Shown here piece after piece: positions 7,996-16,653 of a DNA stretch of 64,000 bases. The stretch's first letter is position 1. Each line of letters begins with the position of its first letter. The DNA is from UMGS363 sp051881815 (GTDB taxonomy: Bacteria > Bacillota > Clostridia > Oscillospirales > Ruminococcaceae): the NCBI GenBank assembly GCA_051881815.1, contig JBJEQP010000026.1:12533-76532 (forward strand). Reading direction: 5' to 3'. The translations under genes were made by a program, and so were the position numbers. The notes beneath the pieces were generated by a model. The model was not told the origin of the DNA. It was given only the letters and a program-made list of their open reading frames with translations, and did no database searches.

Positions 7996-8988
7996 TCAAG
8001 CAGTTCCTCCAATAAAGATGCTCATACTGAATGCCATATACATCAACACATAAATACAAATAAAAAGTGCAAGCCAGCCGCCCGATGTGCCGCCCTTTGA
8101 GCGGAGAGTCTGACGTATCGTGAGCGGAGTGGTCGAAGCCTTTATTTCGGCTGTGCGCTTGACCGCTTTTTTGTAGTATATCTTGTTCGCAAAAGCGCCG
8201 AAAAAGAACATCGCCGCATAGACAAGAATGTATGATAAAACGCTGACTATGCCAAACGCTGTGCTTCTTACATCAAACCCCTTTGCAAACTGCGAAAGCA
8301 CGCCCACATTCATCTCCGCAAGGATCGGGATATACTGCGGAATCATAAAAATTATCCTGATAACTAACGCAGCAAGAGCCAAAAGCGGCATTTTCCTGTA
8401 TGAAAAATACATCTCCGGAATTATCATAGCCGAGAAATTCCAGCTCAAAGAGCTTCCCGTTTCCTTGAATCTTTTGAAATTCGGAAGATAATAATGTGTG
8501 TTGCTTCCGACATAATCGGCAAGCTCGCAAAGACGAACTCCGTCAAAATCCTCATCGGGATTGTATCCGCAGAGAGGGTCGGTGAAGTTGATAAGATACG
8601 GTTCAAGATTGATCCCACCGAAATTTCCGTCATTGTTCATAGCGTCTTCCATATTTTTGCGAAGCTCCTCGTTATGACGTTCAAGCGCAGGCATCGGCGA
8701 ACCGCACCTTCCGCAGAAAGCCGTCAGCTTCGGATTGACATAACCGCAGCGAGGACATACACAGTCCTTTTCGGGATCATTTTCAACGGCATCTGTCGGG
8801 ACTCCCGTGTCGGGTACGGGTTTCCAGCTCCGATGAGCCTTGTGAAGCTCGGTATTTACACAGCTCCCGTATTTTTCATAGCAGGCTCTGTGGTAAGGCG
8901 TTCCGCATTCGGGGCAGACAACGACATCATCGTCTTCCCTGAACTGCTCGCTGCAGACGATACATCTGCTTCCTGTATAATCAGCCAT
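7996..8988 (-). CDS. Zinc-finger (prokaryotic RING-like plus zinc ribbon) membrane protein
   Basis: 330 residues. The N-terminus is a RING/PHD-like zinc module (CIVCSEQF, CPECGTPYHRACYEKYGSC) of the 'prokaryotic RING finger' type, followed near residue 77 by a zinc ribbon (CPRCGYVN..CGRCGSP). The C-terminal half has about four hydrophobic segments and ends inside the membrane. Function unknown; similar proteins in Oscillospiraceae are annotated only as zinc-ribbon membrane proteins. First gene of a leftward unit with galU. GGGAG lies eight bases ahead of its ATG. Confidence 0.75.
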   Translation of the reverse strand: MADYTGSRCIVCSEQFREDDDVVVCPECGTPYHRACYEKYGSCVNTELHKAHRSWKPVPDTGVPTDAVENDPEKDCVCPRCGYVNPKLTAFCGRCGSPMPALERHNEELRKNMEDAMNNDGNFGGINLEPYLINFTDPLCGYNPDEDFDGVRLCELADYVGSNTHYYLPNFKRFKETGSSLSWNFSAMIIPEMYFSYRKMPLLALAALVIRIIFMIPQYIPILAEMNVGVLSQFAKGFDVRSTAFGIVSVLSYILVYAAMFFFGAFANKIYYKKAVKRTAEIKASTTPLTIRQTLRSKGGTSGGWLALFICIYVLMYMAFSMSIFIGGTA

Positions 8989-9025
8989 TTATAGTAACTC
9001 CCTTAATGCAATGGTATTTTTTAAT

Positions 9026-9054
9026 AGTATATCACAACCATCCCGAAATAACAA
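9026..9054 (-). promoter_or_regulatory. Promoter of the zinc-finger/galU unit
   Basis: Minus strand TTGTTA (9049-9054), 17-bp spacer, TATACT (9026-9031), 37 bases before the ATG at 8988. Divergent from the promoter at 9107. Confidence 0.6.
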
Positions 9055-9106
9055 GGAGTGCGCCGATAGTTTCATCTGTTTTTCACAATATTGTATAAAA
9101 AATATG

Positions 9107-9135
9107 TTGATAATTAACAGCACCCGTGCTATAAT
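9107..9135 (+). promoter_or_regulatory. Promoter of the VTT/HAD/uvrC unit
   Basis: TTGATA (9107-9112), 17-bp spacer, perfect TATAAT (9130-9135), followed by an AGAAAGGA ribosome site and ATG at 9179. Confidence 0.75.
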
Positions 9136-9178
9136 AGCGATAGCAGATATCCGAATAAAGCAGAAAGGACTTGACAAA

Positions 9179-9910
9179 ATGAAAACCGACAGAATATCAA
9201 ACCTCCGTGAAAAAATAACAAAGATCGCAAAGGCAGCATTTGCGATCGCTCCTTTTGTAATGATCGCAATATGCGCCATACTGTATTTCACGACCTTCCG
9301 AAACATCACCGCAGAACAGCTCCTTAAATATACACCCGAAAATATATGGCTCGCCGCCGTGGTTATAATAGCAATGTTCTCGGTAAAATCGCTGACCTTC
9401 TTTTTCCCGATGTTAGTTATCGTCACCGCCTGCGGAATGACAGCACCGAATATCTGGGCGGCACTCGCAATTAACACGATAGGCATTTTCTGTATGATGA
9501 ACATTCCCTATCTCATCGGCAAATTTGCCCAAAGGGAATATGTCGAAAAGCTTGTTATGAAGCATAAAAAGATGCGTGATATCATCAGCCTTAATATGTC
9601 GAACGGCATATTTTTCGCATTTTTTCTGCGGATAATAAACTGTCTGCCATACGATGTTGTCAGTATGTTTCTCGGCTCGGTCAATATGAAGTGGCGCGAC
9701 TATATCATCGGCTCAATGCTCGGAACGCTGCCGGGAATGATCTGCTGTACATTTATGGGTAATTACATTGACGACCCTCTCTCGGTAAAATTTATACTCT
9801 CTGTCGCAATAAATGTCGGAATATCGGTAATATGCGGCATCTCTTACCTTATTTATGCAAAAAAACGCAGGAAGGAACTCTCTTCAAATGATAAAACTGA
9901 TAGCGTCTGA
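9179..9910 (+). CDS. TVP38/TMEM64 (VTT domain) family membrane protein
   Basis: 243 residues from the ATG at 9179, chosen because AGAAAGGA lies ten bases before it and the promoter just upstream rules out earlier starts. Hydrophobic segments occur at about 20-40, 60-100, 135-160 and 195-225. The central region with FFLRIINCLPYDVVSMFLGSVNM matches the VTT (DedA-like/SNARE-associated) fold, with the conserved R..P..V pattern. These proteins are thought to move or flip lipids; the substrate is not known here. Overlaps the next gene by 23 bases. Confidence 0.8.
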   Translation: MKTDRISNLREKITKIAKAAFAIAPFVMIAICAILYFTTFRNITAEQLLKYTPENIWLAAVVIIAMFSVKSLTFFFPMLVIVTACGMTAPNIWAALAINTIGIFCMMNIPYLIGKFAQREYVEKLVMKHKKMRDIISLNMSNGIFFAFFLRIINCLPYDVVSMFLGSVNMKWRDYIIGSMLGTLPGMICCTFMGNYIDDPLSVKFILSVAINVGISVICGISYLIYAKKRRKELSSNDKTDSV

Positions 9911-10691
9911 TATGGACGGAACACTTCTCAACGACAAAAAGGAATTTCCGCACGACTTTGACGAAGTGCTGGACAAGCTGTGTGAAAAGGGCATACACTT
10001 CGTAGTCGCAAGCGGCCGCTCCTATTCCACCCTAAAGCTCAACTTTGAGGGAAAGCTTGACAAGCTTGACTTTATCTGCGACAACGGCGCTTATGTCATT
10101 GCGAACGGCGAGCTTGTCAGCATGAGTCTGCTCAAAAAAAGCTGCGTACAGCGACTTATCGAAATATGCCGAGGAATGGACAGAGTGACCCCCGTTCTCT
10201 GCGGCGTTCACGGAACCTATTTTGAACGCAGGGACGAGGAATTCTACAACGAGGTAACACGCTACTATCTCCATTACACCTGCGTTGACGATATCGCAGC
10301 CGTTGACGATGATATCTTCAAGATCGCCGTCTGCGACTATAACGGCGCAGAAAAGCACTGCTATCCTGTCATCGCAAATGAGTTTGCCGATGATTTCACC
10401 GTTGCCGTAACGGGGCCGAAATGGATAGACATTATGAACAAGGGCATCAACAAGGGCGCAGCTCTTAAAGAAATTCGTGAAAAGCTCGGCATAAGCCGTG
10501 AGGAAACTATGGCTTTCGGCGACTATTTCAACGATGCGGAGCTTCTCCTTGACGCAGACTACGGCTTTGTGATGAAAAACGCTCACCCCGAAATGAAAAA
10601 ATTCGGCAGATACACCGCCGAAAGCAACAATGACGAGGGTGTGACCAAAGCTATAAAAGAATATGTTCTGAAAGAGGCAAACAATGAATGA
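9888..10691 (+). CDS. Cof-type HAD-superfamily phosphatase
   Basis: 267 residues from the ATG at 9888, which puts the catalytic motif I (DMDGTLL, nucleophile D8) at the N-terminus where the family has it; GGAAGGA lies about 12 bases upstream inside the preceding gene. Motif IV is GDYFNDAELL near residue 205, and the C2-type cap lies between. Members remove phosphate from sugar phosphates, flavins or nucleotides in the cytosol; substrate not predictable. Overlaps the VTT gene before it and uvrC after it, so the three are tightly coupled. Confidence 0.87.
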   Translation: MIKLIASDMDGTLLNDKKEFPHDFDEVLDKLCEKGIHFVVASGRSYSTLKLNFEGKLDKLDFICDNGAYVIANGELVSMSLLKKSCVQRLIEICRGMDRVTPVLCGVHGTYFERRDEEFYNEVTRYYLHYTCVDDIAAVDDDIFKIAVCDYNGAEKHCYPVIANEFADDFTVAVTGPKWIDIMNKGINKGAALKEIREKLGISREETMAFGDYFNDAELLLDADYGFVMKNAHPEMKKFGRYTAESNNDEGVTKAIKEYVLKEANNE

Positions 10692-12516
10692 ACGTCTTCC
10701 CTATCTGCGTGAAAAGACATCGCTTCTGACGACTTCGCCCGGAGTTTACCGAATGAGGGATAAAACGGGGCACATTATATATATCGGCAAGGCGAAAAAC
10801 CTTCGCAACCGTGTTACAAGCTACTTCTGCAAGTCGCCCGACCACACACCGAAGGTCGCAAAAATGGTTTCCAACGTCTATGACTATGATTTTATCGTCA
10901 CCGACTCGGAGTATGAAGCGCTCGTCCTTGAATGTTCACTTATAAAGCAGCATAAACCGAAGTATAATATCCTTTTGAAGGACGACAAGGGCTACAGCTA
11001 TATCAAAATTTCGGACGAGGAATTCCCCCGTATCACCTCCGAGCTGCAGAAAAGCGGCAGCGGAAAGTTCATAGGTCCGTATACAAGCTCATTCGTTGCA
11101 ACGCAGACCGTCAAGGAGGTAAACAAGGTCTTTATGCTCCCGACCTGCAAAAAGGTCTTCCCCCGTGATTTTGGCAAGGGCAGACCCTGCCTTAATTTCC
11201 ACATAAAGCAGTGTATGGGACTTTGCACGGGAAAATTTTCCTGCGATGATTACAAAGCCATAATCGAACAGGCGGAAGAATATATCGCAAGCGGCTCGGA
11301 AGCCTCGGTCGAGAGCCTTACCGAAAAAATGAACGAAGCAGCGGAAAACCTTGAATTTGAACGTGCCGCTTCGCTCCGTGACCGCATAAACGCAATAAAA
11401 AAAGCTGCCGACAGCCAGAAGATCATAAACGAGGATATGCGTGATACCGACATCATCGCCGCAGCGCAGAACGGCAGCAATGCCTGTGTTGCCATCCTCC
11501 AATATCGTGGCGGCAGACTCACCGACCGAAGCGAGCTGCCCGTGGGCGAGATCGACGATACTGCCGTTATGATACAGGATTTTATGCTTGCATTCTATAC
11601 AACTCCCGAATCGATCCCCCGTGAGATAATCACCGAGGAAGAGATACCCGACGCCGAAATGATAAACCGCCTTTTCCGTGAAAAAAGCGGTCACGCCGTT
11701 GATATTTTCTCCCGAACAAGAGGAAAGGGTCTGAAGCTTATCAACATGGCAAAGGAGAACGCAAGCGAATCCCTTGCTATCAAGGTCGGACGAACAGGCG
11801 CAGAGATCGTTGCTCTTGAACAGCTTGCAAAGCTTCTCGGTCTGGAAAATCCGCCGATGTATATTGAATCCTACGATATCTCAAATCTTGCAAGCTCGGC
11901 AATGGTCGCAGGTATGATCGTCTTTGAAAACGGCAGACCGAATAAAAAGGCTTATAAAAAATTCTCGATAAAGGAAACCGAGATACAGAACGACTATGCT
12001 TCAATGCGTGAAGTCCTGCAGCGCCGTTTCAAGCATTATAAGGACGAAAACGAAACGGACGAGGGCTTCTGCCGACTGCCCGATCTTATACTCCTTGACG
12101 GCGGCAAGGGTCAGGTCAACGCCGTTGAACCTATCCTGCGTGAAATGGGCATCAACGTTCCGCTTTTCGGCATGGTCAAGGATAACAAGCACCGCACGAG
12201 AGCCATTGCAACGGGCGGCGGTGAAATAGCCATAAGCGAAAACAAAGCGGCATTTATGCTCCTTACCAGAATACAGGACGAAGTCCACCGCTATTCAATA
12301 ACCTATCAGCGCAAAAAGCACAGCAAACAGTCGTTCAGCCTTGAGATCACAAAAATTAAAGGCATCGGCGACAAAAAGGCGGAAAAGCTTCTCTCGGCTT
12401 TCAAAACAAAGGACGAGCTGAAAAAAGCCACCGCCGAGGATATCGCCAAAGCTGCAGGAATAAATATGCAGCTTGCCCGGGAGGTCAAGGATTTCATCGA
12501 AAACGAGTACAAATAA
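10684..12516 (+). CDS. uvrC: UvrABC excinuclease subunit C
   Basis: 610 residues, full length. The N-terminal GIY-YIG nuclease (PGVYRMRDKTGHIIYIGKAKNLRNR) makes the 3' incision, a UVR motif for UvrB contact lies near residue 200, the RNase H-like nuclease follows (IESYDISNLASS, LLDGGKGQ), and tandem helix-hairpin-helix motifs close the protein (IKGIGDKKAEKLL). Acts with UvrA and UvrB in nucleotide excision repair. Its ATG overlaps the HAD gene by eight bases. Confidence 0.96.
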   Translation: MNERLPYLREKTSLLTTSPGVYRMRDKTGHIIYIGKAKNLRNRVTSYFCKSPDHTPKVAKMVSNVYDYDFIVTDSEYEALVLECSLIKQHKPKYNILLKDDKGYSYIKISDEEFPRITSELQKSGSGKFIGPYTSSFVATQTVKEVNKVFMLPTCKKVFPRDFGKGRPCLNFHIKQCMGLCTGKFSCDDYKAIIEQAEEYIASGSEASVESLTEKMNEAAENLEFERAASLRDRINAIKKAADSQKIINEDMRDTDIIAAAQNGSNACVAILQYRGGRLTDRSELPVGEIDDTAVMIQDFMLAFYTTPESIPREIITEEEIPDAEMINRLFREKSGHAVDIFSRTRGKGLKLINMAKENASESLAIKVGRTGAEIVALEQLAKLLGLENPPMYIESYDISNLASSAMVAGMIVFENGRPNKKAYKKFSIKETEIQNDYASMREVLQRRFKHYKDENETDEGFCRLPDLILLDGGKGQVNAVEPILREMGINVPLFGMVKDNKHRTRAIATGGGEIAISENKAAFMLLTRIQDEVHRYSITYQRKKHSKQSFSLEITKIKGIGDKKAEKLLSAFKTKDELKKATAEDIAKAAGINMQLAREVKDFIENEYK

Positions 12517-12556
12517 TTTACATTAATCAAATCTCCCCCTTTGGATATACTATTAA

Positions 12557-12656
12557 TACTAATCCCTCATTAAAGTGTAGACAAAAAATCGGCGCAAAAT
12601 CCATATATGCAAGATTTTGCTTGATTTTTTGTACACTTTATAATCGGGGATTAGTA
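12557..12656. repeat. 100-bp palindromic element, short class (copy 1)
   Basis: Ends are TACTAATCCC and its complement, with TA at each border. The arms continue as AAGTGTA-ACAAAAAATC paired with GATTTTTTGTACACTT, and the middle as GCAAAATC with GATTTTGC, so nearly the whole unit can fold on itself. It lies between uvrC and the small gene at 12684. A diverged relative is at 28607-28704. Confidence 0.7.
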
Positions 12657-12683
12657 TAATATAAAAACAAAGGGGGAATTTTT

Positions 12684-12959
12684 ATGTCCAAACAAGGAAT
12701 GAACCGCATAGACCGAACACATACAAAGCCAAAGAACGAACAGGCAGCCGTTCCGCAGATCCAAGGCAAAGCGCACACATCCGATGTCAAAGCCAACCCC
12801 ATAATCGCAGGAACTTCCGCACCGTCATTAAAGGTCTACCACTCGACTCCGCACAAGTCGGACAAACCGATCTCGGACGCTTATGCAGAGATCGACACCG
12901 ATCTTGCCCGTGACAATCTCGAAAACGACCTCACCGCAGCAGATATTCAAGACCTTTAA
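12684..12959 (+). CDS. Small hydrophilic protein of unknown function
   Basis: 91 residues, no membrane segment or signal, rich in K, D, T and A, with a basic N-terminal third and an acidic C-terminus. I do not recognise a family. It is supported as a gene by a strong AAAGGGGG ribosome site eight bases before the ATG and by a clean terminator 18 bases after the stop. It stands alone between a palindromic repeat and the terminator. Composition suggests a largely unstructured protein. Confidence 0.6.
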   Translation: MSKQGMNRIDRTHTKPKNEQAAVPQIQGKAHTSDVKANPIIAGTSAPSLKVYHSTPHKSDKPISDAYAEIDTDLARDNLENDLTAADIQDL

Positions 12960-12977
12960 TTACAATCAAAAACAACG

Positions 12978-13008
12978 AAAAACACCGCCCATAAAGGACG
13001 GTGTTTTT
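12978..13008 (+). terminator. Intrinsic terminator
   Basis: Ten-bp perfect stem (12978-12987 with 12999-13008) that extends inward with one mismatch, ending in five T residues. Follows the gene at 12684. Confidence 0.85.
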
Positions 13009-13194
13009 CGGAATTAAGGAAGTTTATGAAAAAGAAAAAATGAAAGGTTGTCTAAATTATAAAAAATAAATATCGGAATTGTTTATAAGCTATTGCTGTT
13101 TGATTTATTTTCTGAATATATTATAACATTGGTATTACCAAAAGTCAAGCGTTTGGGAAATATTTATATGATTGCACCAAATATTTAAAAGTTT

Positions 13195-13758
13195 TTATGC
13201 AATTTTTACAAATCGACCGTTACTTCCATAATTCATACCAATTTCGATAGCTTTAAGGTTGTTTTCTATCAGCGCAGCTTTGTGCGGAGGAATGATTTTT
13301 TCAAACACGGTTCTGATATTATCGGTAGAAGTAAAGCCTGTTTCTGCAATGAATTTTCCTGCAAGAATAATGTTCGCACCGCCCTTGAGGTTAGGGTCTG
13401 TGTCGGTGAGTGCAGTCGCAGGAACCTTGCAGACCTTAACATCGGTACGGGTCACCTCGGCGTCAACCATCGAGCTGTCGATAATGACCAGACCGCCCGG
13501 CTGTACCTTGTCAATGAACTTTTCAAGCGAGGGCGTGTTCATAACGATCAGCACGTTCGGATTCACCACAAGCGGAGAGCCAATAGGTTCATCGGAAACG
13601 CAGACCGAACAGTTGCAGGTCCCGCCTCTCATTTCGGGGCCGTAGGAGGGCAGCCACGAAACCTCTTTGTCATCGTAAAGACCGAGATTTACAAGCAGCT
13701 TTCCTGCAAAAAGTATTCCCTGACCGCCAAAACCGGCAAGAAGAATATCATAATTCAT
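13195..13758 (-). CDS. vorC: 2-oxoacid:ferredoxin oxidoreductase, gamma subunit
   Basis: 187 residues with the gamma-subunit start LLAGFGGQGILFAGKLL and the conserved SYGPEMRGGTCNC. With the alpha, beta and ferredoxin-type subunits upstream it forms a four-part enzyme that oxidatively decarboxylates a 2-oxoacid with CoA, passing electrons to ferredoxin. The branched-chain (Vor) assignment over 2-oxoglutarate (Kor) is a best guess from recalled similarity of the alpha subunit. Last gene of the leftward operon; its ATG overlaps the beta gene by 11 bases and has AAAGGAGG upstream. Confidence 0.85.
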   Translation of the reverse strand: MNYDILLAGFGGQGILFAGKLLVNLGLYDDKEVSWLPSYGPEMRGGTCNCSVCVSDEPIGSPLVVNPNVLIVMNTPSLEKFIDKVQPGGLVIIDSSMVDAEVTRTDVKVCKVPATALTDTDPNLKGGANIILAGKFIAETGFTSTDNIRTVFEKIIPPHKAALIENNLKAIEIGMNYGSNGRFVKIA

Positions 13759-14509
13759 TTTGAGCAGCCTCCTTTGTTACATCTTTGTATGCTCCGAGCG
13801 GATAGAACGGTATCATCACTTCATCGATCTTCTGCAAAGCCTCGGTCGGCGAAACTCCCCAGTTTGTCGGGCAGGAGGAAAGTACTTCGATTATTGAGAA
13901 GCCACGCTTTGCCTTCTGGTTTTCAAAAGCCTTGCGAATGGCCTTTTTCGCCGCTTTTATATGAGGAACGGTATTGACCGCCACTCTTTCCGCAAGTGCA
14001 ACACCGTCAAGAACGGAGAGCATCTCCACCATTTTTATCGGATTTCCCGCAATGGAAACATCTCTGCCATAAGGGGTCGTCTGAGTTACCTGTCCGGGGA
14101 GCGAGGTCGGAGCCATCTGTCCGCCCGTCATTCCGTATATGGCGTTGTTTACGAAGATAACAACGATGTTTTCCCCTCTCGTTGCGGCGTGTACGGTTTC
14201 TGCTGTTCCGATCGCAGCACAGTCACCGTCGCCCTGATAGGTGAAAACGAACTTGTCGGGAAGAGCTCTTTTTACGCCCGTTGCTGTTGCAGGCGCTCTT
14301 CCGTGAGCAGCTTCTATCATATCACAGTTAAAGTAATCATAAGCCATTACAGCGCATCCGACAGGCGCAACACCTATCGTATCGCCTTCAATGCCCATTT
14401 CATCTATGACCTCCGCAATAAGGCGGTGTATAATGCCGTGTGTGCAGCCCGGGCAGTAGTGCGTGGGCACATCGGTAAGGCTTTTAGGTCTGTCAAAAAT
14501 CACAGCCAT
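13748..14509 (-). CDS. vorA: 2-oxoacid:ferredoxin oxidoreductase, beta (TPP-binding) subunit
   Basis: 253 residues. CPGCTHG near the N-terminus and the thiamine-diphosphate motif GDGDCAAIG followed by NN about 27 residues later identify the TPP-binding subunit. The protein supplies the catalytic cofactor site for cleavage of the 2-oxoacid; unlike pyruvate oxidoreductases it has few cysteines. The ATG is preceded by AAAGGAT, 17 bases after the stop of the alpha gene. Confidence 0.88.
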   Translation of the reverse strand: MAVIFDRPKSLTDVPTHYCPGCTHGIIHRLIAEVIDEMGIEGDTIGVAPVGCAVMAYDYFNCDMIEAAHGRAPATATGVKRALPDKFVFTYQGDGDCAAIGTAETVHAATRGENIVVIFVNNAIYGMTGGQMAPTSLPGQVTQTTPYGRDVSIAGNPIKMVEMLSVLDGVALAERVAVNTVPHIKAAKKAIRKAFENQKAKRGFSIIEVLSSCPTNWGVSPTEALQKIDEVMIPFYPLGAYKDVTKEAAQNEL

Positions 14510-14526
14510 TGCAAATTATCCTTTCG

Positions 14527-15585
14527 TTAGTTCTTTATTTCCGATAACTTTTTGATCTCCGCAAGCACTTCATCGGGCGAAGGGATAACTCCCCCCGTTC
14601 TTCCAAAGAAATGTACAGGCTTTGAGCAGTTTATAGCAAGCTTTACATCCTCGATCATCTGCCCCATCGACATTTCAACATCGAGCAGAGCCTTTGCACT
14701 TCTGCAGGCTTCATTGATCTCGTTCACGGGGAAAGGCCAGAGCGTTATCGGACGGAAAAGTCCTGCTTTTATCCCCATTGCACGGGCACGGTTCACAGCG
14801 GATTTTGCAACTCTTGCAGAGGCGCCGTAAGCAGTAACAACAATGTCCGCATCATCGCAGAAATAGCTCTCCGCTTCGGTGTGGTTCGCCTTTATCACTT
14901 CATAGCGCTCATATCGGCTGCGTATCGAGTTTTCCAGCTCCTCGGGAACAAGGTAAAGCGAATTGATGATGTTGTGTTCACGCTTGTTTCCGTGACCATT
15001 TGTTGCCCAAGGCTTCGGCGCAAATTCGGTTTTTCTCTCGGGGAAGGTCACAGGCTCCATCATCTGACCGAGCAGACCGTCTGCAAGTATCATCACAGGC
15101 ATACGGAACTCATCAGCCATATCGAACGCAAGCGTTACCTTATCGACCATTTCCTGAACCGAGCAGGGCGCATAGACGATAAGCTGATAATCGCCGTGGC
15201 CGAGCGCCTTTGTAGCCTGCCAGTAGTCCGACTGCGAAGGCTGTATTCCGCCGAGTCCGGGGCCGCCCCTCTGAACGTTGATTATAACGCATGGAAGATC
15301 GGAGCCTGCAATGTAGGAAACGCCCTCCGATTTGAGCGATATTCCGGGCGACGACGAAGAAGTCATTGCACGAACGCCTGCCGACGCTGCGCCGAGAACC
15401 ATGTTTATTGCGGCGATCTCCGATTCAGCCTGAAGAAAAACACCGCCGTTTTTCGGCATATATTTTGCAAGATAAGCAGCGACCTCCGTCTGCGGCGTGA
15501 TAGGATATCCGAAGAAGCATTTGCAGCCTGCACGGATAGCAGCCTCGGCGAGGGCTTCGTTGCCTTTCATAAGATTTCTTTCCAC
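14527..15585 (-). CDS. vorB: 2-oxoacid:ferredoxin oxidoreductase, alpha subunit (VorB-like)
   Basis: 352 residues if translation begins at the GTG at 15585, with AAGGAGC 11-17 bases upstream; the ATG at 15570 is an alternative with GGAAAG as weak ribosome site. Conserved pyrimidine/CoA-domain motifs: GYPITPQTEV, TSSSSPGISLKSEGV, NVQRGGPGLG. Length and motif spelling resemble proteins annotated as 3-methyl-2-oxobutanoate dehydrogenase VorB. In anaerobes this enzyme links branched-chain amino acid metabolism to ferredoxin, in either direction. Part of the 16490-13195 operon. Confidence 0.87.
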   Translation of the reverse strand: MERNLMKGNEALAEAAIRAGCKCFFGYPITPQTEVAAYLAKYMPKNGGVFLQAESEIAAINMVLGAASAGVRAMTSSSSPGISLKSEGVSYIAGSDLPCVIINVQRGGPGLGGIQPSQSDYWQATKALGHGDYQLIVYAPCSVQEMVDKVTLAFDMADEFRMPVMILADGLLGQMMEPVTFPERKTEFAPKPWATNGHGNKREHNIINSLYLVPEELENSIRSRYERYEVIKANHTEAESYFCDDADIVVTAYGASARVAKSAVNRARAMGIKAGLFRPITLWPFPVNEINEACRSAKALLDVEMSMGQMIEDVKLAINCSKPVHFFGRTGGVIPSPDEVLAEIKKLSEIKN

Positions 15586-15600
15586 TTTAAGTTCAGCTCC

Positions 15601-15807
15601 TTACTTTTCGACCTTTATCGCACAGTCGGGACACATCGTTGCGCACATCGCACAGCCTATGCAGGCAGAATCATCAATACAGCGTGCAGGGAAATATCCC
15701 TTCTTGTTTCGTGAGTTTTTATCAAGCTCAACAATTTTTTTCGGGCATACGCTTGCGCAAAGACCGCAGCCCTTGCAGCGTTCCCTGTCAACGGTTATTT
15801 TTGGCAT
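15601..15807 (-). CDS. 2[4Fe-4S] ferredoxin subunit of the oxidoreductase
   Basis: 68 residues from the ATG at 15807, chosen because AAGGAGAA lies eight bases before it; an upstream in-frame start at 15840 lacks such a site. Two CxxCxxCxxxC clusters (CKGCGLCASVCP and CIGCAMCATMCP) bind two [4Fe-4S] centres, with a short insertion between them as in delta subunits of Kor/Vor enzymes. It takes electrons from the TPP subunit. It lies 15 bases upstream of the alpha gene. Confidence 0.92.
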   Translation of the reverse strand: MPKITVDRERCKGCGLCASVCPKKIVELDKNSRNKKGYFPARCIDDSACIGCAMCATMCPDCAIKVEK

Positions 15808-15827
15808 AGACTGTTCTCCTTTTACAT

Positions 15828-16490
15828 TTAGGTTTCCCATATTTTTTTTACAAATATTTCGGCGTCAAAGCGGTTCTTGACCTTTGCACTGCCGCTCGTA
15901 TCAACCGTGTATTTCAGCGGCAGCCCCGAAAGCCTGCACACCTCGTCGGCATAAGCGGAGCTTTTTTCGATCGTTTCAAAAGTCGTTTCCTCACCGAGAT
16001 TCGAGTTGTTCACGACCGATGACATCACAAGTCCCGACGCTGCTTCGATCTCACGCATAAAATCTATCGCTTCCTGCGCTGTTCCCGTCAGATACCGATA
16101 CATATTTACAACGTAAATACCCTCAATATCATCGGCATTTTGAGCAAGGAACTCACGGTAGCGTGAAAGTGCCGAAGCGCCCGAATCATCGCCGCCAACA
16201 TCAATTATGACTTTGCCCTGTGAATTCATAAATTCCTCAATGTTGAACGAAAGCGCAGGGATATCAAGGTTTGTGTTCGCATATATCGGCGCTGCAAGGG
16301 TTATTCCCTTTTCCGCAAAAAGCTTTGCAAAATCAGCGCTTCTGAAATACGGATTAACTATATCAAGGTCAACAACGGTTACTTTTTCACCTTCTTTCGC
16401 AGCCTTGACTGCAAGATTTGCGGCAAAATTCGTCTTTCCGCTGCCGTAATGACCCGTTATTATCGTGTATTTTTTTAATTTCAGGCTCAT
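15828..16490 (-). CDS. MinD/Mrp-like P-loop ATPase
   Basis: 220 residues from the ATG at 16490, which has TTGGAG nine bases upstream. A deviant Walker A (GHYGSGKTNFAANLA) near the N-terminus and VVDLDIVNPYFRS and VIIDVGGDD downstream place it among SIMIBI NTPases of the MinD/CooC/Mrp type. It heads the operon with the ferredoxin oxidoreductase subunits, so a role in cluster insertion or enzyme maturation is a reasonable guess but not shown. No cysteine pair typical of Mrp/Nbp35 scaffolds is present. Confidence 0.72.
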   Translation of the reverse strand: MSLKLKKYTIITGHYGSGKTNFAANLAVKAAKEGEKVTVVDLDIVNPYFRSADFAKLFAEKGITLAAPIYANTNLDIPALSFNIEEFMNSQGKVIIDVGGDDSGASALSRYREFLAQNADDIEGIYVVNMYRYLTGTAQEAIDFMREIEAASGLVMSSVVNNSNLGEETTFETIEKSSAYADEVCRLSGLPLKYTVDTSGSAKVKNRFDAEIFVKKIWET

Positions 16491-16528
16491 TTTGGTTTCT
16501 CCAAGTATCACATCTGGTTTTCAAAACT

Positions 16529-16557
16529 ATTATACATCGTTATTTTCGCTTTGTCAA
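16529..16557 (-). promoter_or_regulatory. Promoter of the vor operon
   Basis: Minus strand TTGACA (16552-16557), 17-bp spacer, TATAAT (16529-16534), 39 bases from the ATG at 16490. Both boxes are perfect consensus, predicting strong constitutive expression. Confidence 0.85.
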
Positions 16558-16599
16558 GTATTAAGAGAAACAATTTTTTGTAACATTACGCAAAATCTC

Positions 16600-16628
16600 T
16601 TGTAATTTGCAAAAAAATATTGTATAAT
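16600..16628 (+). promoter_or_regulatory. Promoter of the DUF1836 gene
   Basis: TTGTAA (16600-16605), 17-bp spacer, TATAAT (16623-16628), followed by AAAGGAGG and ATG at 16654. Divergent from the vor promoter with about 40 bp between the -35 boxes. Confidence 0.75.
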
Positions 16629-16653
16629 AGATGAAACGAAAGGAGGAGCTTTT

